A DNA stretch of 64,000 bases from Aplidium turbinatum (Eukaryota; Chordata; Ascidiacea; Aplousobranchia; Polyclinidae). The stretch spans positions 15,798,329 through 15,862,328 of the forward strand of contig OU964922.1 of assembly GCA_918807975.1 (NCBI GenBank). Direction: 5' to 3'. A model generated the notes under the pieces. That model made no database searches. It was not told where the DNA came from and was given only the letters and a program-made list of their open reading frames with translations. Position numbers and translations under genes: made by a program. Below, in pieces: positions 51,724 to 60,400 of this stretch; within the stretch, counting starts at the first letter, position 1, and every line of letters starts with the position of its first letter.

Positions 51724-53307
51724 TCAATGAGAGCCTTGTCCTTGAACTTGCTTGACAAGTTTATCGAATTCCGGAATTATGGTTGTCAGTGCACATCTGA
51801 TGTCATCTTCCGGTTGAAGTCTATTGCGATACTTCGTTTTGATCATCGTCAGAGTTGAAAAGCCAGATTCACACAGGTATGTGGTTGGAAATGGTAAAAG
51901 ATCTGTTGCAGCTTGCTTGCAAAGATCTGAAAGACTAGGCTCCATCGACTGCACATTTGCCCAAAATTGAATCAAAGAAGCCTTTTTAAACTTGTCTTTC
52001 CACATCTGTCGGCTTTGCAATTCAAGCAACTGTTCAGCAATGCAGTCCATATCTGAATGAAGTTCTAGCGCTGACACCTGAAAAGGATTCCGAATCCAAT
52101 TAAAGATCCTGCAATAATTGTTGGAAGGAATATAACGATTCAATTCAGAAAGAAATGTGTTGAGGTGCTCAAGAAAGATGGGAAGAATGACGCCCAAATT
52201 GATATCTTTCTCTTCCACAAATAAGTTCAATCCTAGGAAAGCAGCTAACCTCCCACTTTTCATTCGATGCATCCACAGCTTTATTTTATGTTTGAATGCA
52301 TCAATACTTTCCAAAACATCAAAAAATAGTTTCTCTTTTCCTTGCATAGAACTATTCAGTTGGTTTACATGGCTGAAAACATCGGCCAAAAATAGCAACT
52401 TCGCAATCCATTCATCATCACGAAAGTGATCAGCAAGTTCATGATTTTGCTCTTTTAAAAAAGCATGGGTTTCCTCTTTAAGAGTAGCCACTCTCTCAAG
52501 CACCTTTCCTCGTGACAACCAACGAACAGTTGAATGGAACAGAAGCCCACTGAGTTCCGCTCCCATTTCGTCACACAAAGCACGAAATAAGCGAGTGTTC
52601 AAAGGACGAGATTTAATATAATTTACCACAGATACAACCTCTTTGAAAACTATGGCAAGATTTTCTTGTATTTCTTTTGTTGCCAAATTTTCTCTGTGGA
52701 GAAGACAATGAACAACCGAAATGTTATTGTTTTTCTTTTTCACAAAACTCATGAAGGCTTTCTTACTTCCCATCATGGCTGGAGCACCATCAGCACAAAC
52801 AGACACACAATTAGACCACTCAAGCTGATGCTCTTCAAAGAAGTAATCCACTTTCTTGAATATTTCTTCTCCTGTGATATTTTTAGCAAGTGGACGGCAA
52901 AACAGAAACTGCTCAACGAAATCATTTGTGTCAAAATATCGCACAAACACCATGAGCTGTGCATCACTTCCGATATCGGTTGTCTCATCCAGTTGCAAAC
53001 TAAATCTTTCACAGCATCTTATGGCAGCGATTGTTTGTTGCAGAACATTTCTTGAGAGTTCTTCGATACGCCGCTTCATGGTGTCGTTTGACAAAGGAAC
53101 CATTTCCAGTTTGTTAGCAACAGCATCACCACACATTTTCCTGGCCATTTCAACAGATGCTGGTTTAATCAAATTTTCTCCAGCTGTGTGAGGTGCTTTT
53201 GCACAAGCGATTTTCCATGCAACCGCAAAAGAAGCACGCACTGCATGACTGTGAGAATATACTATTCCTCTCCAAGCAGTTGGGCGATCAATGCGACTTC
53301 GCTTCAC
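51724..53307 (-). CDS. hAT (Buster/ZBED5-like) transposase, catalytic and dimerisation part
   Basis: A 527-aa frame with cut-and-paste transposase hallmarks of the hAT superfamily. It has LQLDETTDIGSDAQL with the first Asp (about residues 106-120), VCADGAPAMMGS with the second Asp region (about 171-182), HCLLHRENL (the C-x2-H motif, about 200-208), FHSTVRWLSRGKVL (about 257-270) and a C-terminal dimerisation domain FPTTYLCESGFSTL (about 477-490). The frame opens at a GTG at 53307 but has no obvious start of its own; it lacks the DNA-binding BED finger, which lies in the preceding frame and overlaps it by 4 bases. It therefore looks like the second part of one protein. No introns are evident. 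It ends at 51724, 166 bp from the left terminus. Confidence 0.9.
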   Translation of the reverse strand: MKRSRIDRPTAWRGIVYSHSHAVRASFAVAWKIACAKAPHTAGENLIKPASVEMARKMCGDAVANKLEMVPLSNDTMKRRIEELSRNVLQQTIAAIRCCERFSLQLDETTDIGSDAQLMVFVRYFDTNDFVEQFLFCRPLAKNITGEEIFKKVDYFFEEHQLEWSNCVSVCADGAPAMMGSKKAFMSFVKKKNNNISVVHCLLHRENLATKEIQENLAIVFKEVVSVVNYIKSRPLNTRLFRALCDEMGAELSGLLFHSTVRWLSRGKVLERVATLKEETHAFLKEQNHELADHFRDDEWIAKLLFLADVFSHVNQLNSSMQGKEKLFFDVLESIDAFKHKIKLWMHRMKSGRLAAFLGLNLFVEEKDINLGVILPIFLEHLNTFLSELNRYIPSNNYCRIFNWIRNPFQVSALELHSDMDCIAEQLLELQSRQMWKDKFKKASLIQFWANVQSMEPSLSDLCKQAATDLLPFPTTYLCESGFSTLTMIKTKYRNRLQPEDDIRCALTTIIPEFDKLVKQVQGQGSH

Positions 53308-53564
53308 CTGATGCTCTTTTTTTTAAATACTTCAAGAGATTTGTTAACAAAATTTCCATGGTTTGATTCTAGGTGCCGACGAAGTTTCGTGTCCTTTAAA
53401 GAGCTGTGAGCTAAGACTGTTAAGCACAACACACACTGCGGCTTCACTTCGCCATTCACCTCAATCGAAGTAAATCCAAGCTTCAAGTATTCATCATTAT
53501 ATGCAAAAACTTGTTTTCTTTTAGCCATTTTAAGTAATTCTGTCTGAGACTGTTCACCAGGCAT
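53304..53564 (-). CDS. BED-type zinc finger N-terminus of the hAT transposase
   Basis: An 86-aa frame starting with ATG at 53564 and containing one BED finger: aromatic residues YLKLGFTSI, then QCVLC (C-x2-C) and LRRHLESNHG (H-x4-H), at residues of roughly 27-69. BED fingers bind the ends of hAT elements. The frame ends 13 codons after the finger, in KSLEVFKKKSIR, just beyond an A8 run. The catalytic frame lies at -1 relative to it and overlaps by 4 bases. Read on the minus strand, the A-run gives A AAA AAG in the register of a canonical -1 slippage site. A one-base loss from an ancestral A9 is the simpler alternative. Confidence 0.85.
   Translation of the reverse strand: MPGEQSQTELLKMAKRKQVFAYNDEYLKLGFTSIEVNGEVKPQCVLCLTVLAHSSLKDTKLRRHLESNHGNFVNKSLEVFKKKSIR
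53319..53332 (-). other. A-run at the BED/transposase frame junction (possible -1 slippery site)
   Basis: Minus strand reads TTT AAA AAA AAG AGC in the BED-finger frame; the last seven bases of the A-run plus G form A_AAA_AAG in zero frame. One slip back by one base after AAG leads into GAG CAT CAG GTG, the transposase frame. Whether it works as programmed or transcriptional slippage, or is just a deleterious one-base indel, cannot be told from one copy. Confidence 0.45.
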
Positions 53565-53573
53565 CTAATCTAA

Positions 53574-53610
53574 AACTGACTGTGTTCTCACCGGTAGAAC
53601 ACAGTCAGTT
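53574..53610 (-). promoter_or_regulatory. Perfect 15-bp stem hairpin in the transposase leader
   Basis: AACTGACTGTGTTCT (53574-53588), a 7-base spacer CACCGGT, then the exact reverse complement AGAACACAGTCAGTT (53596-53610). It lies ten bases upstream of the BED-finger ATG, within the element. It could be an RNA hairpin that limits initiation, or an internal protein-binding palindrome; role inferred only. Confidence 0.6.
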
Positions 53611-53792
53611 GTAGAATTTTAGCCAATTTATTATGACATCACAAAGATAAAGTTGGTGAAATAGGAGCATTTTACGTTTTATTTGTAATACAATATGAAC
53701 TGACTTCTAGCAAAAGCAACTGTGCTCGCGGACTCATCCAGGCCCTTCCGCGGACTCATTTGAGTCCGCGGACTCGGGGTTGAGAAACACTG

Positions 53793-53800
53793 CCCTAGAC
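53793..53800. repeat. 8-bp target-site duplication, right (CCCTAGAC)
   Basis: Exact match to 51550-51557, directly after the terminal CACTG of the element. Confidence 0.92.
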
Positions 53801-53922
53801 AGAAGCCTAAATTACCCGGTTTGTGGCTAGAGACCCAGAGTCTCTTAATAACCAAAAGTCTACAGTAAAAACTATAGCCCATTATTAAGCAAAACCCTAC
53901 ATTGGGGGCTTCAATTACTGTA

Positions 53923-54030
53923 TTAGCAAAACCCTACAAGTGGGATTGCTTCAAAGTCGTCCCTTTCAGTAGAATTTCTTGTTAGCTCCAAGAATTCCTC
54001 TTGTAAATTGTCTGTGGGGTTTCTTCTCCC
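53923..54030 (-). pseudogene. Fragment of a second hAT transposase (C-terminal region)
   Basis: Minus-strand frame of 35 residues ending at a stop, including NPTDNLQEEFLELTRNS and ERDDFEAIPL. It aligns by eye with the RNPF...EQLLELQ...KDKF segment of the neighbouring Buster transposase (about residues 408-444), but it is a different sequence and so not a copy of the same element. No terminal repeats were seen around it. The evidence is short; chance similarity is possible. Confidence 0.4.
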
Positions 54031-54166
54031 GAGCTATCATCTCCGAAAGACGCTTCTACAACTTCCGCCGACGACGATTGGCGAAAGCACTTGCTACTAG
54101 CAATCTTTATCTTTCAAAAGAGTTTTTCTTGCATTGGAAAAAAGCTATAAAGGTTTATTTTGGTGG

Positions 54167-54260
54167 TCAATCAATCAATCAATCAATGTTTTATTTGTCA
54201 GTAACAGGAACATAGGTAGGCTACATGTTTGAAATATGCAATATACACAATGCAAAAGTT
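54167..54260 (-). mobile_element. Possible 3' end of a non-LTR retrotransposon with (TTGA)5 tail
   Basis: Minus strand reads GACAAATAAAACA followed by five TTGA repeats (plus-strand (TCAA)5 at 54167-54186). An AATAAA-like signal just before a tetranucleotide tail is typical of LINE 3' ends. The minus-strand sequence upstream (to about 54370) is compatible with a 3' UTR but contains no coding sequence. A simple microsatellite is the alternative. Confidence 0.4.
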
Positions 54261-55757
54261 ACACAAGTTCCCATACCGACAGGGAGACAACGAGACGACC
54301 ATACGGTCTACTAGTCAATTGCCACCCTACGGAAATGACGATTTTGCGATTTTAAACACGTGCTGAAGTTAAACAAAACAAGCCTAAACCCTCTCTTTAA
54401 CAAAAGAAAAAATAGGCCGAATCTTACTGTACAATGAACACTTGCAACAAGGGCGATTCAAGCTTTACAGTACTACACACAATAAAAATAGTGACAAGTT
54501 TCCAAAACTTTTCACTTTGAAAGTTTAACAAAATTATGACGTCACAAAATAAAGATTTAGCAAAGTGAAAAGTTAAGGAAACCGGCTTAGTGTGACCAAA
54601 TGAATTCAGGGAAAAAAACTAAGTCCAACGTGAGATACAATTAAGTACAATCAAATACCAGGGATCATAGGCTACGCACTATTTATTTTTTTAGATAAGG
54701 AGTGATTAATCAACTTTAGTTGAAATTTATAAAGATTTCACAAAAATTAAAAACGAAAAAAAAAATTTGGCGATTTAAATGCATTTATAATTTCACAGTA
54801 AGGTAGACTTAATAAAAATAGTTTCAAAAAATATATTTAAAAGCAAATTATAATTGCAACAATTTGTATAATAAATTAAGCCACATAAATGAAGCAGTTT
54901 TGTGATAATACGAATTTTAATTCAAGGTCTGGCAGCACTGCTTTTAGAAATACAGGTTAGGCTACCAGTCAACAGTTAACTGTAGTGGCAATTTAAAGAT
55001 AAAATAACTATTTAATACAAATTAAAGTTGCATTTCAATAATAATTAATAGTATCTCATTCCAGACCAGTCTACTTGTTTATATGATGCAATTTCCGCTC
55101 TTGCATGCCTACTTCTTGTCTTCACTTTCTTTACTTCTTGTTTTTACATTTTTCTGAAATTCCACTTGCTGATAGTTTGGAAAATTTCTGACGAAGATCA
55201 AATAAGATGAAACAGTGTAATTTTCTTGAATTTGATTTTATCTCCAGGTCCTAAATTTGAACAAATTAAGTTTTTAAGACTTGGACCTGGAGAGCAAAAA
55301 TCTTGCAACCTACTTCCAAAAAGCGCGGGAAAAAAAGTCAAGGCGTTTTTTTCAAGATGACACTGGGAACGAGTTGGTCTCAAAGCGTCGTTGCTCAGAT
55401 TTTGAAAACATATGACGCATTGTGGTACAACTTGGTCATTTACTCATTTTAACTATGGCATCTATAAAGTCAAAATTCAGATAATCTTCGTCATACTGTA
55501 CTTTCTCTTTTTTCCACTCATTTTATATCAATAGAATTGATTAATTAAAAATAAACCTAATTAAATCAATGTAAAAAAAGTTTACGCATGGTAGCCTACT
55601 GTTGTAGAGTTCGGGATACTGCTGCACTTCTAGCCGCTGTCACTTATCAATCAGTCGTTGCCATTATTATTACAATTAGAGCTTGAGGCTGTTGTGCCAG
55701 AAAACCGTTGTGTTACGAGAGTCAAGGTGTCACAGAAACATTTAGCAACATCTGAAA
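54261..55757. other. AT-rich non-coding stretch
   Basis: No gene recognised. The main visible structure is an 11-bp perfect inverted repeat TCTCCAGGTCC (55241-55251) / GGACCTGGAGA (55283-55293) with a 31-bp spacer. The remainder is AT-rich with homopolymer runs. Confidence 0.5.
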
Positions 55758-56117
55758 CAGGGTTACTCAACTAATTTAACAACGGTCCAGTTTGACAAGT
55801 TGAATATTTTTAGCGGTCCGGTGAATATTTTATTTCACAAGCAGCCACGAAAGTTGAATTATCTGTACTAAACCCCTTTTTTAGGTAAAATGTAACTCGA
55901 ATTGGATTTCTGAGAAAGTGTTGGGGAGTCTGGGAGTCGAAGCCACCCAGCAACTAGGATAATCACAGTAAAAATTGCTTCCTCCCAGTAGAATTATGTT
56001 TAAAGAAGCCCTGAAACGTCAGGTGGCAATGAGGTTATTCTTCCAAAAGCTCAAGGTCCACCATCGACACCCAGAAGGTCCGGATTCGGACCGCGGTCCG
56101 CCAGTTCAGTAGCCCTG
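55758..56117. mobile_element. Old non-autonomous hAT (MITE-like), 360 bp
   Basis: The left end CAGGGTTACTCAACT and the right end (inward, minus strand) CAGGGCTACTGAACT match at 13 of 15 positions and have the hAT form CAGGGNTACTCAAC. Subterminal GGTCCG/CGGACC words occur near both ends. Flanks ATCTGAAA and GTTTAAAC agree at only 4 of 8 positions, so the target duplication is eroded or absent. No ORF inside; an old deletion derivative. Confidence 0.65.
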
Positions 56118-56190
56118 GTTTAAACATCACAAAGAATGCGAGATGTGACAACAACACGCTCTACAAACACTGTAAACATGAATTCATGCA

Positions 56191-56234
56191 GGGTTTTTCA
56201 ATTTCTTGCGCCCCCCAGTTTAAGAACCACTGCT
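56191..56234. mobile_element. Tiny hAT-terminus remnant, 44 bp
   Basis: Starts CAGGGTTTTTCAA and ends AGTTTAAGAACCACTG, the reverse complement of a CAGTGGTTCTTAAAC terminus. It looks like two hAT ends left almost back to back by internal deletion. The flanking 8-mers do not match. Confidence 0.45.
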
Positions 56235-57386
56235 GTAATCAATCGAGTTTATGAGGAAAATTGTCCTACCTTTCTTAACCAATGCGCCGCGGTGCAATGG
56301 TGGTAGCTGGTTCGCACGGAAAACTGTCCTATGTTAAAGTGCCTACCTATCTGAGTTGGAAAGTGAACGCTCTACGCGCGACTCTGATTGGTCAAATTTT
56401 AAAGTAAGGAATTTTTTATGGTACCTTTTGGAAAGTTGCCTTCAGGTGCAGTACCTATAGCAAGGTGGTTCAATCCTAAAAAAAGCAGGCCACTCCATTG
56501 TTTTACAGCAGCATCAACTCATTAATTTGTATATTAGACTAGTGGAGATTTTACTTGAGGAGAGACAATTGTCTATCATGTCAATGGTGACTGAGTTAAA
56601 ACACTGGAAAATTTTTCAAAGAATATGTGTTCTTGTTTAATTTATTCTATCCCGCTATAATACATTGTTGTGTTGCAGCTCCATGTTGAAGTGAAATGAT
56701 GGCAACTACTAGTGGTACAAATCTGAAGCAGCACTGGCGACTTGTAGGCCTACAAAATACTAATATGCCTTTTTGTATCGGCTCTGACGCTGAGCCACTC
56801 TATATTTGTGCAAAAGTACTCGACACCTCAATCCGTCTTAAGATTCCTGTTCAACACAAGAGTCGCAAAAAGCGAATTTTTAAAAACTGAATTTGAACCA
56901 AACAATAAGGTTGCACAAGAATATAATTAAAAGGCAAAATAAACTTATCAACGTTTATTTAAAAATTTTTCATAGAGTGACAGCTGTGACCTGTTATTGT
57001 CAAAAAGCAACACAAATTAGGTCATGATATATGTTGTGATTTCGTTGCTTAGAGTTAGTACTTTCAAATCTACACTAGGCTATATCAGTGGGATCAAAAA
57101 ATACTTCCATCTTGTTCGTGCTGGCGTGCAACATCATTACCAGAATATGCAACCGTGTTCACCAGATGTACAGTAAAATATATGTTCGCATCAAAAAATT
57201 ATCCAACAACAAGTGTTTTGACTGGAGCAATCTAGAAAATTTCAAAACCTAGTTCTTCAAGTTCCTTTCAGCTTCAGCTTGCTGCAGAAGCTCGATGTAT
57301 ATTTTCAGGTCACCCTTTACGTGATAATGTCAAAAAAATTTACATTTTTGATTTGGCAGTTGTTTGAGATGTAAAATGGGCGAAAG
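56235..57386. other. Region downstream of the USP40-like gene; no other gene recognised
   Basis: It contains the probable 3' UTR of the minus-strand USP40-like gene (from 57386 leftwards). A 64-codon plus-strand ORF at 56696-56890 matches nothing I recognise and may be chance. A CG-richer patch at about 56280-56395 includes an inverted CCAAT word (ATTGG near 56389). Confidence 0.4.
56954..56959 (-). terminator. Candidate polyadenylation signal AATAAA for the USP40-like gene
   Basis: Minus strand reads AATAAA about 430 bases beyond the stop codon at 57387. It is the nearest exact hexamer I noticed in this 3' region; cleavage there is inferred. Confidence 0.4.
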
Positions 57387-57499
57387 CTACAGTGCCATAG
57401 AAGAATCGTCTTCTTTGGAAGGGGCTGTTGGATCAACAGTGTATATTTTCAGGGCTTTCTCACGGCGGTAACATGGTCTATTAGGGGAGTAGCTGACAC
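57387..57499 (-). CDS. USP40: USP40-like terminal coding exon, 113 nt with stop
   Basis: Acceptor ATTTTTTTCAG at 57500-57510. Reads GVSYSPNRPCYRREKALKIY, then VDPTAPSKEDDSSMAL and a TAG stop at 57387. The SYSP...REKALKIY core is the most diagnostic match to the USP40 C-terminus; the last 16 residues are free tail. Confidence 0.72.
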
Positions 57500-60400
57500 C
57501 TGAAAAAAATACGCAGAGATTACTTTATTAGCAAAATACGTCTACAGCTTGAAACGTTGAAATAACACAAAATCTAGGCAAAACTAAGCATTAGGCTACA
57601 ATCGACAATAAATCTCTCGTACCCTTTGTCGATATTTTGTTACTACAAATCGAAGAATCAAACTTCTGTTCTTTATCTTCGATTTCATCACGCTCTTTTG
57701 AAGTACACACTTTTAACTTCTCCATGCGGTCTCTTTGAATAAAAAAGCTTGAATATTAGCAAAATAGGTCTAGAAAAAGGTAGAAGCGACAAAGCGTAAA
57801 CGTAATAACATGCATGATACCAAAGCAGGACAATCAGTTTAAAATATGGCACGGTCGCACCTTAATTTTTTTTTAATTTAGAAAGAAAAACGAAGAGAAA
57901 AAAAGGCAAGTGTTTTTTTTTTTAAAGAATTTATGAGTAAAAAAAACAAGAAAAAAAAGATAGTTGCTAATATGTTGATCGACCTTGATGTGTTATCAAA
58001 AGTGCTGATGGGCTTAAGGGGAACACTTTTGATGCGTTAGCTCAGGGGTCACCAAATGGCGGCCTGCCACGCTGTATCGCTGCGGCCCGCGGAAGGTATC
58101 AGCGTGCAAGTATAACCAAAAATACTTTTCATGAGGAGTTAAATAGCACGAAGGCAAAAAATACTTTCCGGGAAGCATATTTTCGCTTTGCATACGATTC
58201 CACCGACCGACCAATCAGATTATAGTTCTAGGTGGGGGTTGCTTAAAGCTATTCCAATGCGATGTCCAGCCACACTGTCCCAGTGGTTGATTAAAACGTT
58301 TGTTTTCGAATTTCGAAAATGTCGAGCATAGGGTTGCTTATTTTAAGTTTGCAAATGTCATGTAAACACTAGTGTGCGTTTCACCGTTATTGTGTTTCAC
58401 GACCAGTGTTCTCTTTATGCAAGTTTTTGTTGGCAAAATAGGTCGGTGTGCCAACTCAATTTATAATAAATTGGCAAAATATTATATATAAATTTAAAGA
58501 CTTTTTCTGATTGTAGGCTATTATGAAAATATTCAGCTTAGTACTGCAAAATGTTTTTTTTTTTTTTTTAAAGAAATGTGGAACGCTTCACGATTTCGCG
58601 TGTCATCCTTGCGCAGGGGCTATGCTAATCTTCTCTGCATCGTTCCAATTTTAGTATATCTACTGCCGAAGCAAGTTCTGCAAAATGTTGTTAATCAACA
58701 AATTCTTGCCACGCTGATAAGCATTGCAAGTGATAATTGTCTATAACAAAAGAAAGACAGTTTTATAGATTCACAAAAAGGATGAAAAACCAACTCATTG
58801 CTTTTTTAAAGGGAAGACTGTTCATGAATTACGATTTTTGGGTGATTTCCACAAGCATTTGCTTTATGGTGCCTGGTTTCTTTTTCCCTATTATTGGAGC
58901 CTATTTTTTGCTGATATGTTTGCAGGTCACTATTGTTGCCTCTATTGCGATGTGTCAAACATTTCCTTGTTTACTAAAATTGTTAATTGCAAGATATCTT
59001 TTGTGAAGCGAAGTGACAACACCACTCTTGCTTGGCGATGAATATTCTGATGAAACCGCTCGATTCGCTATAAGTGCGCAAAACAAGTGGCCTCGTTTAT
59101 TAGGCATTGTTAAAAAAAGTCAAAAGTGTTGTAAAAGGAGCTTGGCCTGGCAATAGCGTTGTTCGATTAATTTTGTTGCTGCGGTATTCTAACATAAATA
59201 TGAACAACATGTAACGCTGGATACTGGGTACGAAATGCATTCTTTTTTAGCATAAGAGTCAACCTACCTAACATTTTATTAGTGCGGCCCGCCACAGCTC
59301 TCCTTAGTGCCAAAGTGGCCCGCATGCAAAAAAGGTTGGTGACGCCTGCGTTAGCTCATCATGAAGAGCAAGATAGTCAAAAAAAACCCCTAAACAATTT
59401 TTTCTACCACAGGCAAAGCCATTTCAGAACGCAACGCATCAGGCCTTGCAAGACTAACAAAAACGATACAGTAGATATTAATAAAACAGCATAGAAATAT
59501 AAACAGTTCGTTGAAGGATTTTTTTAAGTCACGTAGATAATACTGGTAGTTAGTTAATTGTGTATTGCTTAGTCGTAATCGTAGGCGTCTTTGCAATCCG
59601 TTGGCTCCGCAGCACATGGAGTGCTACATGCACGTAATATTGTGAACGTTTTTCTCGAAACATCTTTGCCAGAAACTAAATTAAGAGAACGTTTAGGAGT
59701 CATTAGGGTAGCCCAGCGGTCCAGAGTTAGGAAGGCAGCCACCTCGACGACGAGGGCTCGATTCATGCACGCCTGGCCACCACTCTTTCTCTTCTTTAAT
59801 TATAAAAGTTTAAAGCAAAAATTAACTCTCTTGCCGAGCGCCAGTAGGATCACAACGACTGCAGTCAACTGGTCCACAGGGAAAAACGCTTAATGTTCAA
59901 AGCGTCTATGGTCAAAACACTCCATCCGCTTTTCACTACTGTTTTGTTTCAGTACTGTAGGTAGCCTACTCCGTTGGTACCAAATGAGACAAAAACAAAC
60001 GTTAAAAGTAAAAAATGCTTCTTAGATTATCGCATTAGCTTTATAAACATAAACTGACTTGTAGTAGATAACAATGCCGTCATCTGACAAGTGTTGCCAA
60101 AAAGTATTCTGCTGAGACGGCACCCACTCGAGGTCACCATCGGCACAAAGCACGCTGAGACGGTAAGGAAACATCCCTCGACCCTGGAAGAACGGAAAAT
60201 GTTATGAAAACACTTTATAGAAAATTATGAAAAAAGCTTTAAAAGTTGTGTATATGGTATGGAACAATAGGAAACCGTTAGGTATCCAAAGAACAGCAAT
60301 ATAGATGAATTGAAGGCGTAGATATGTTCCAATTTTCTGCAGACACAGAACAAATAGTTACGACAGGCCTTTTCTCACAGTTTCATCTTTTTGAAATACC

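Larger units (their letters stand above)
51558..53792 (-). mobile_element. Buster-type hAT DNA transposon, 2,235 bp, full length
   Basis: The left end is CAGTGGTTCTCAACC; the right end read inward on the minus strand is CAGTGTTTCTCAACC (14 of 15 identical). The flanking 8-bp duplications are perfect (CCCTAGAC). Subterminal CGCGGACTCA words occur once near the left end (51611-51622) and about three times near the right end (53727-53777), probably transposase-binding sites. Inside, on the minus strand, are a leader hairpin (53574-53610), a BED-finger frame (53304-53564) and a 527-aa transposase frame (51724-53307). Perfect duplications and long open frames suggest a young insertion. Function depends on how the two frames are joined. 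The transposase resembles the SCAND3/ZBED5 group that was domesticated in vertebrates. Confidence 0.93.
58043..59348. mobile_element. Buster-type hAT element, 1,306 bp, non-autonomous, in a USP40-like intron
   Basis: The left end CAGGGGTCACCAA and the right end (inward, minus strand) CAGGCGTCACCAA match at 12 of 13 positions. Perfect 8-bp duplications flank it. Subterminal GCGGCCCGC-type words occur at both ends (58079-58091; 59283-59291). No transposase motif was seen; an 89-codon plus-strand frame at 58737-59006, rich in hydrophobic residues, is probably chance or decayed coding sequence. It carries a nested U6 snRNA retrocopy. It lies in the 2.3-kb intron between the exons at 60059-60183 and 57623-57732. 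Confidence 0.88.

Noticed and set aside
52157-53409. Plus-strand ORFs of 73-129 codons opposite the hAT transposase
   Set aside because: They are antisense shadows of the transposase frames.
53979-54215. 78-codon plus-strand ORF
   Set aside because: It overlaps the minus-strand hAT fragment and runs into a TCAA microsatellite; no recognisable domain.
56280-56330. tRNA-like sequence GTGCAATGGTGG...GGTTCGCACGG
   Set aside because: Box spacing is far too short for a tRNA, and the A-box match is poor.
58573-58677. Functional U6 snRNA gene
   Set aside because: It has changes in the ACAGAGA box and 5' stem, an A tail instead of a pol III T-run terminator, and retroposition duplications.
58737-59041. 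Hydrophobic ORFs in the 1.3-kb hAT element
   Set aside because: They overlap in two frames and show neither a hAT motif nor a recognisable membrane protein pattern; Phe-rich content follows from T-rich DNA.
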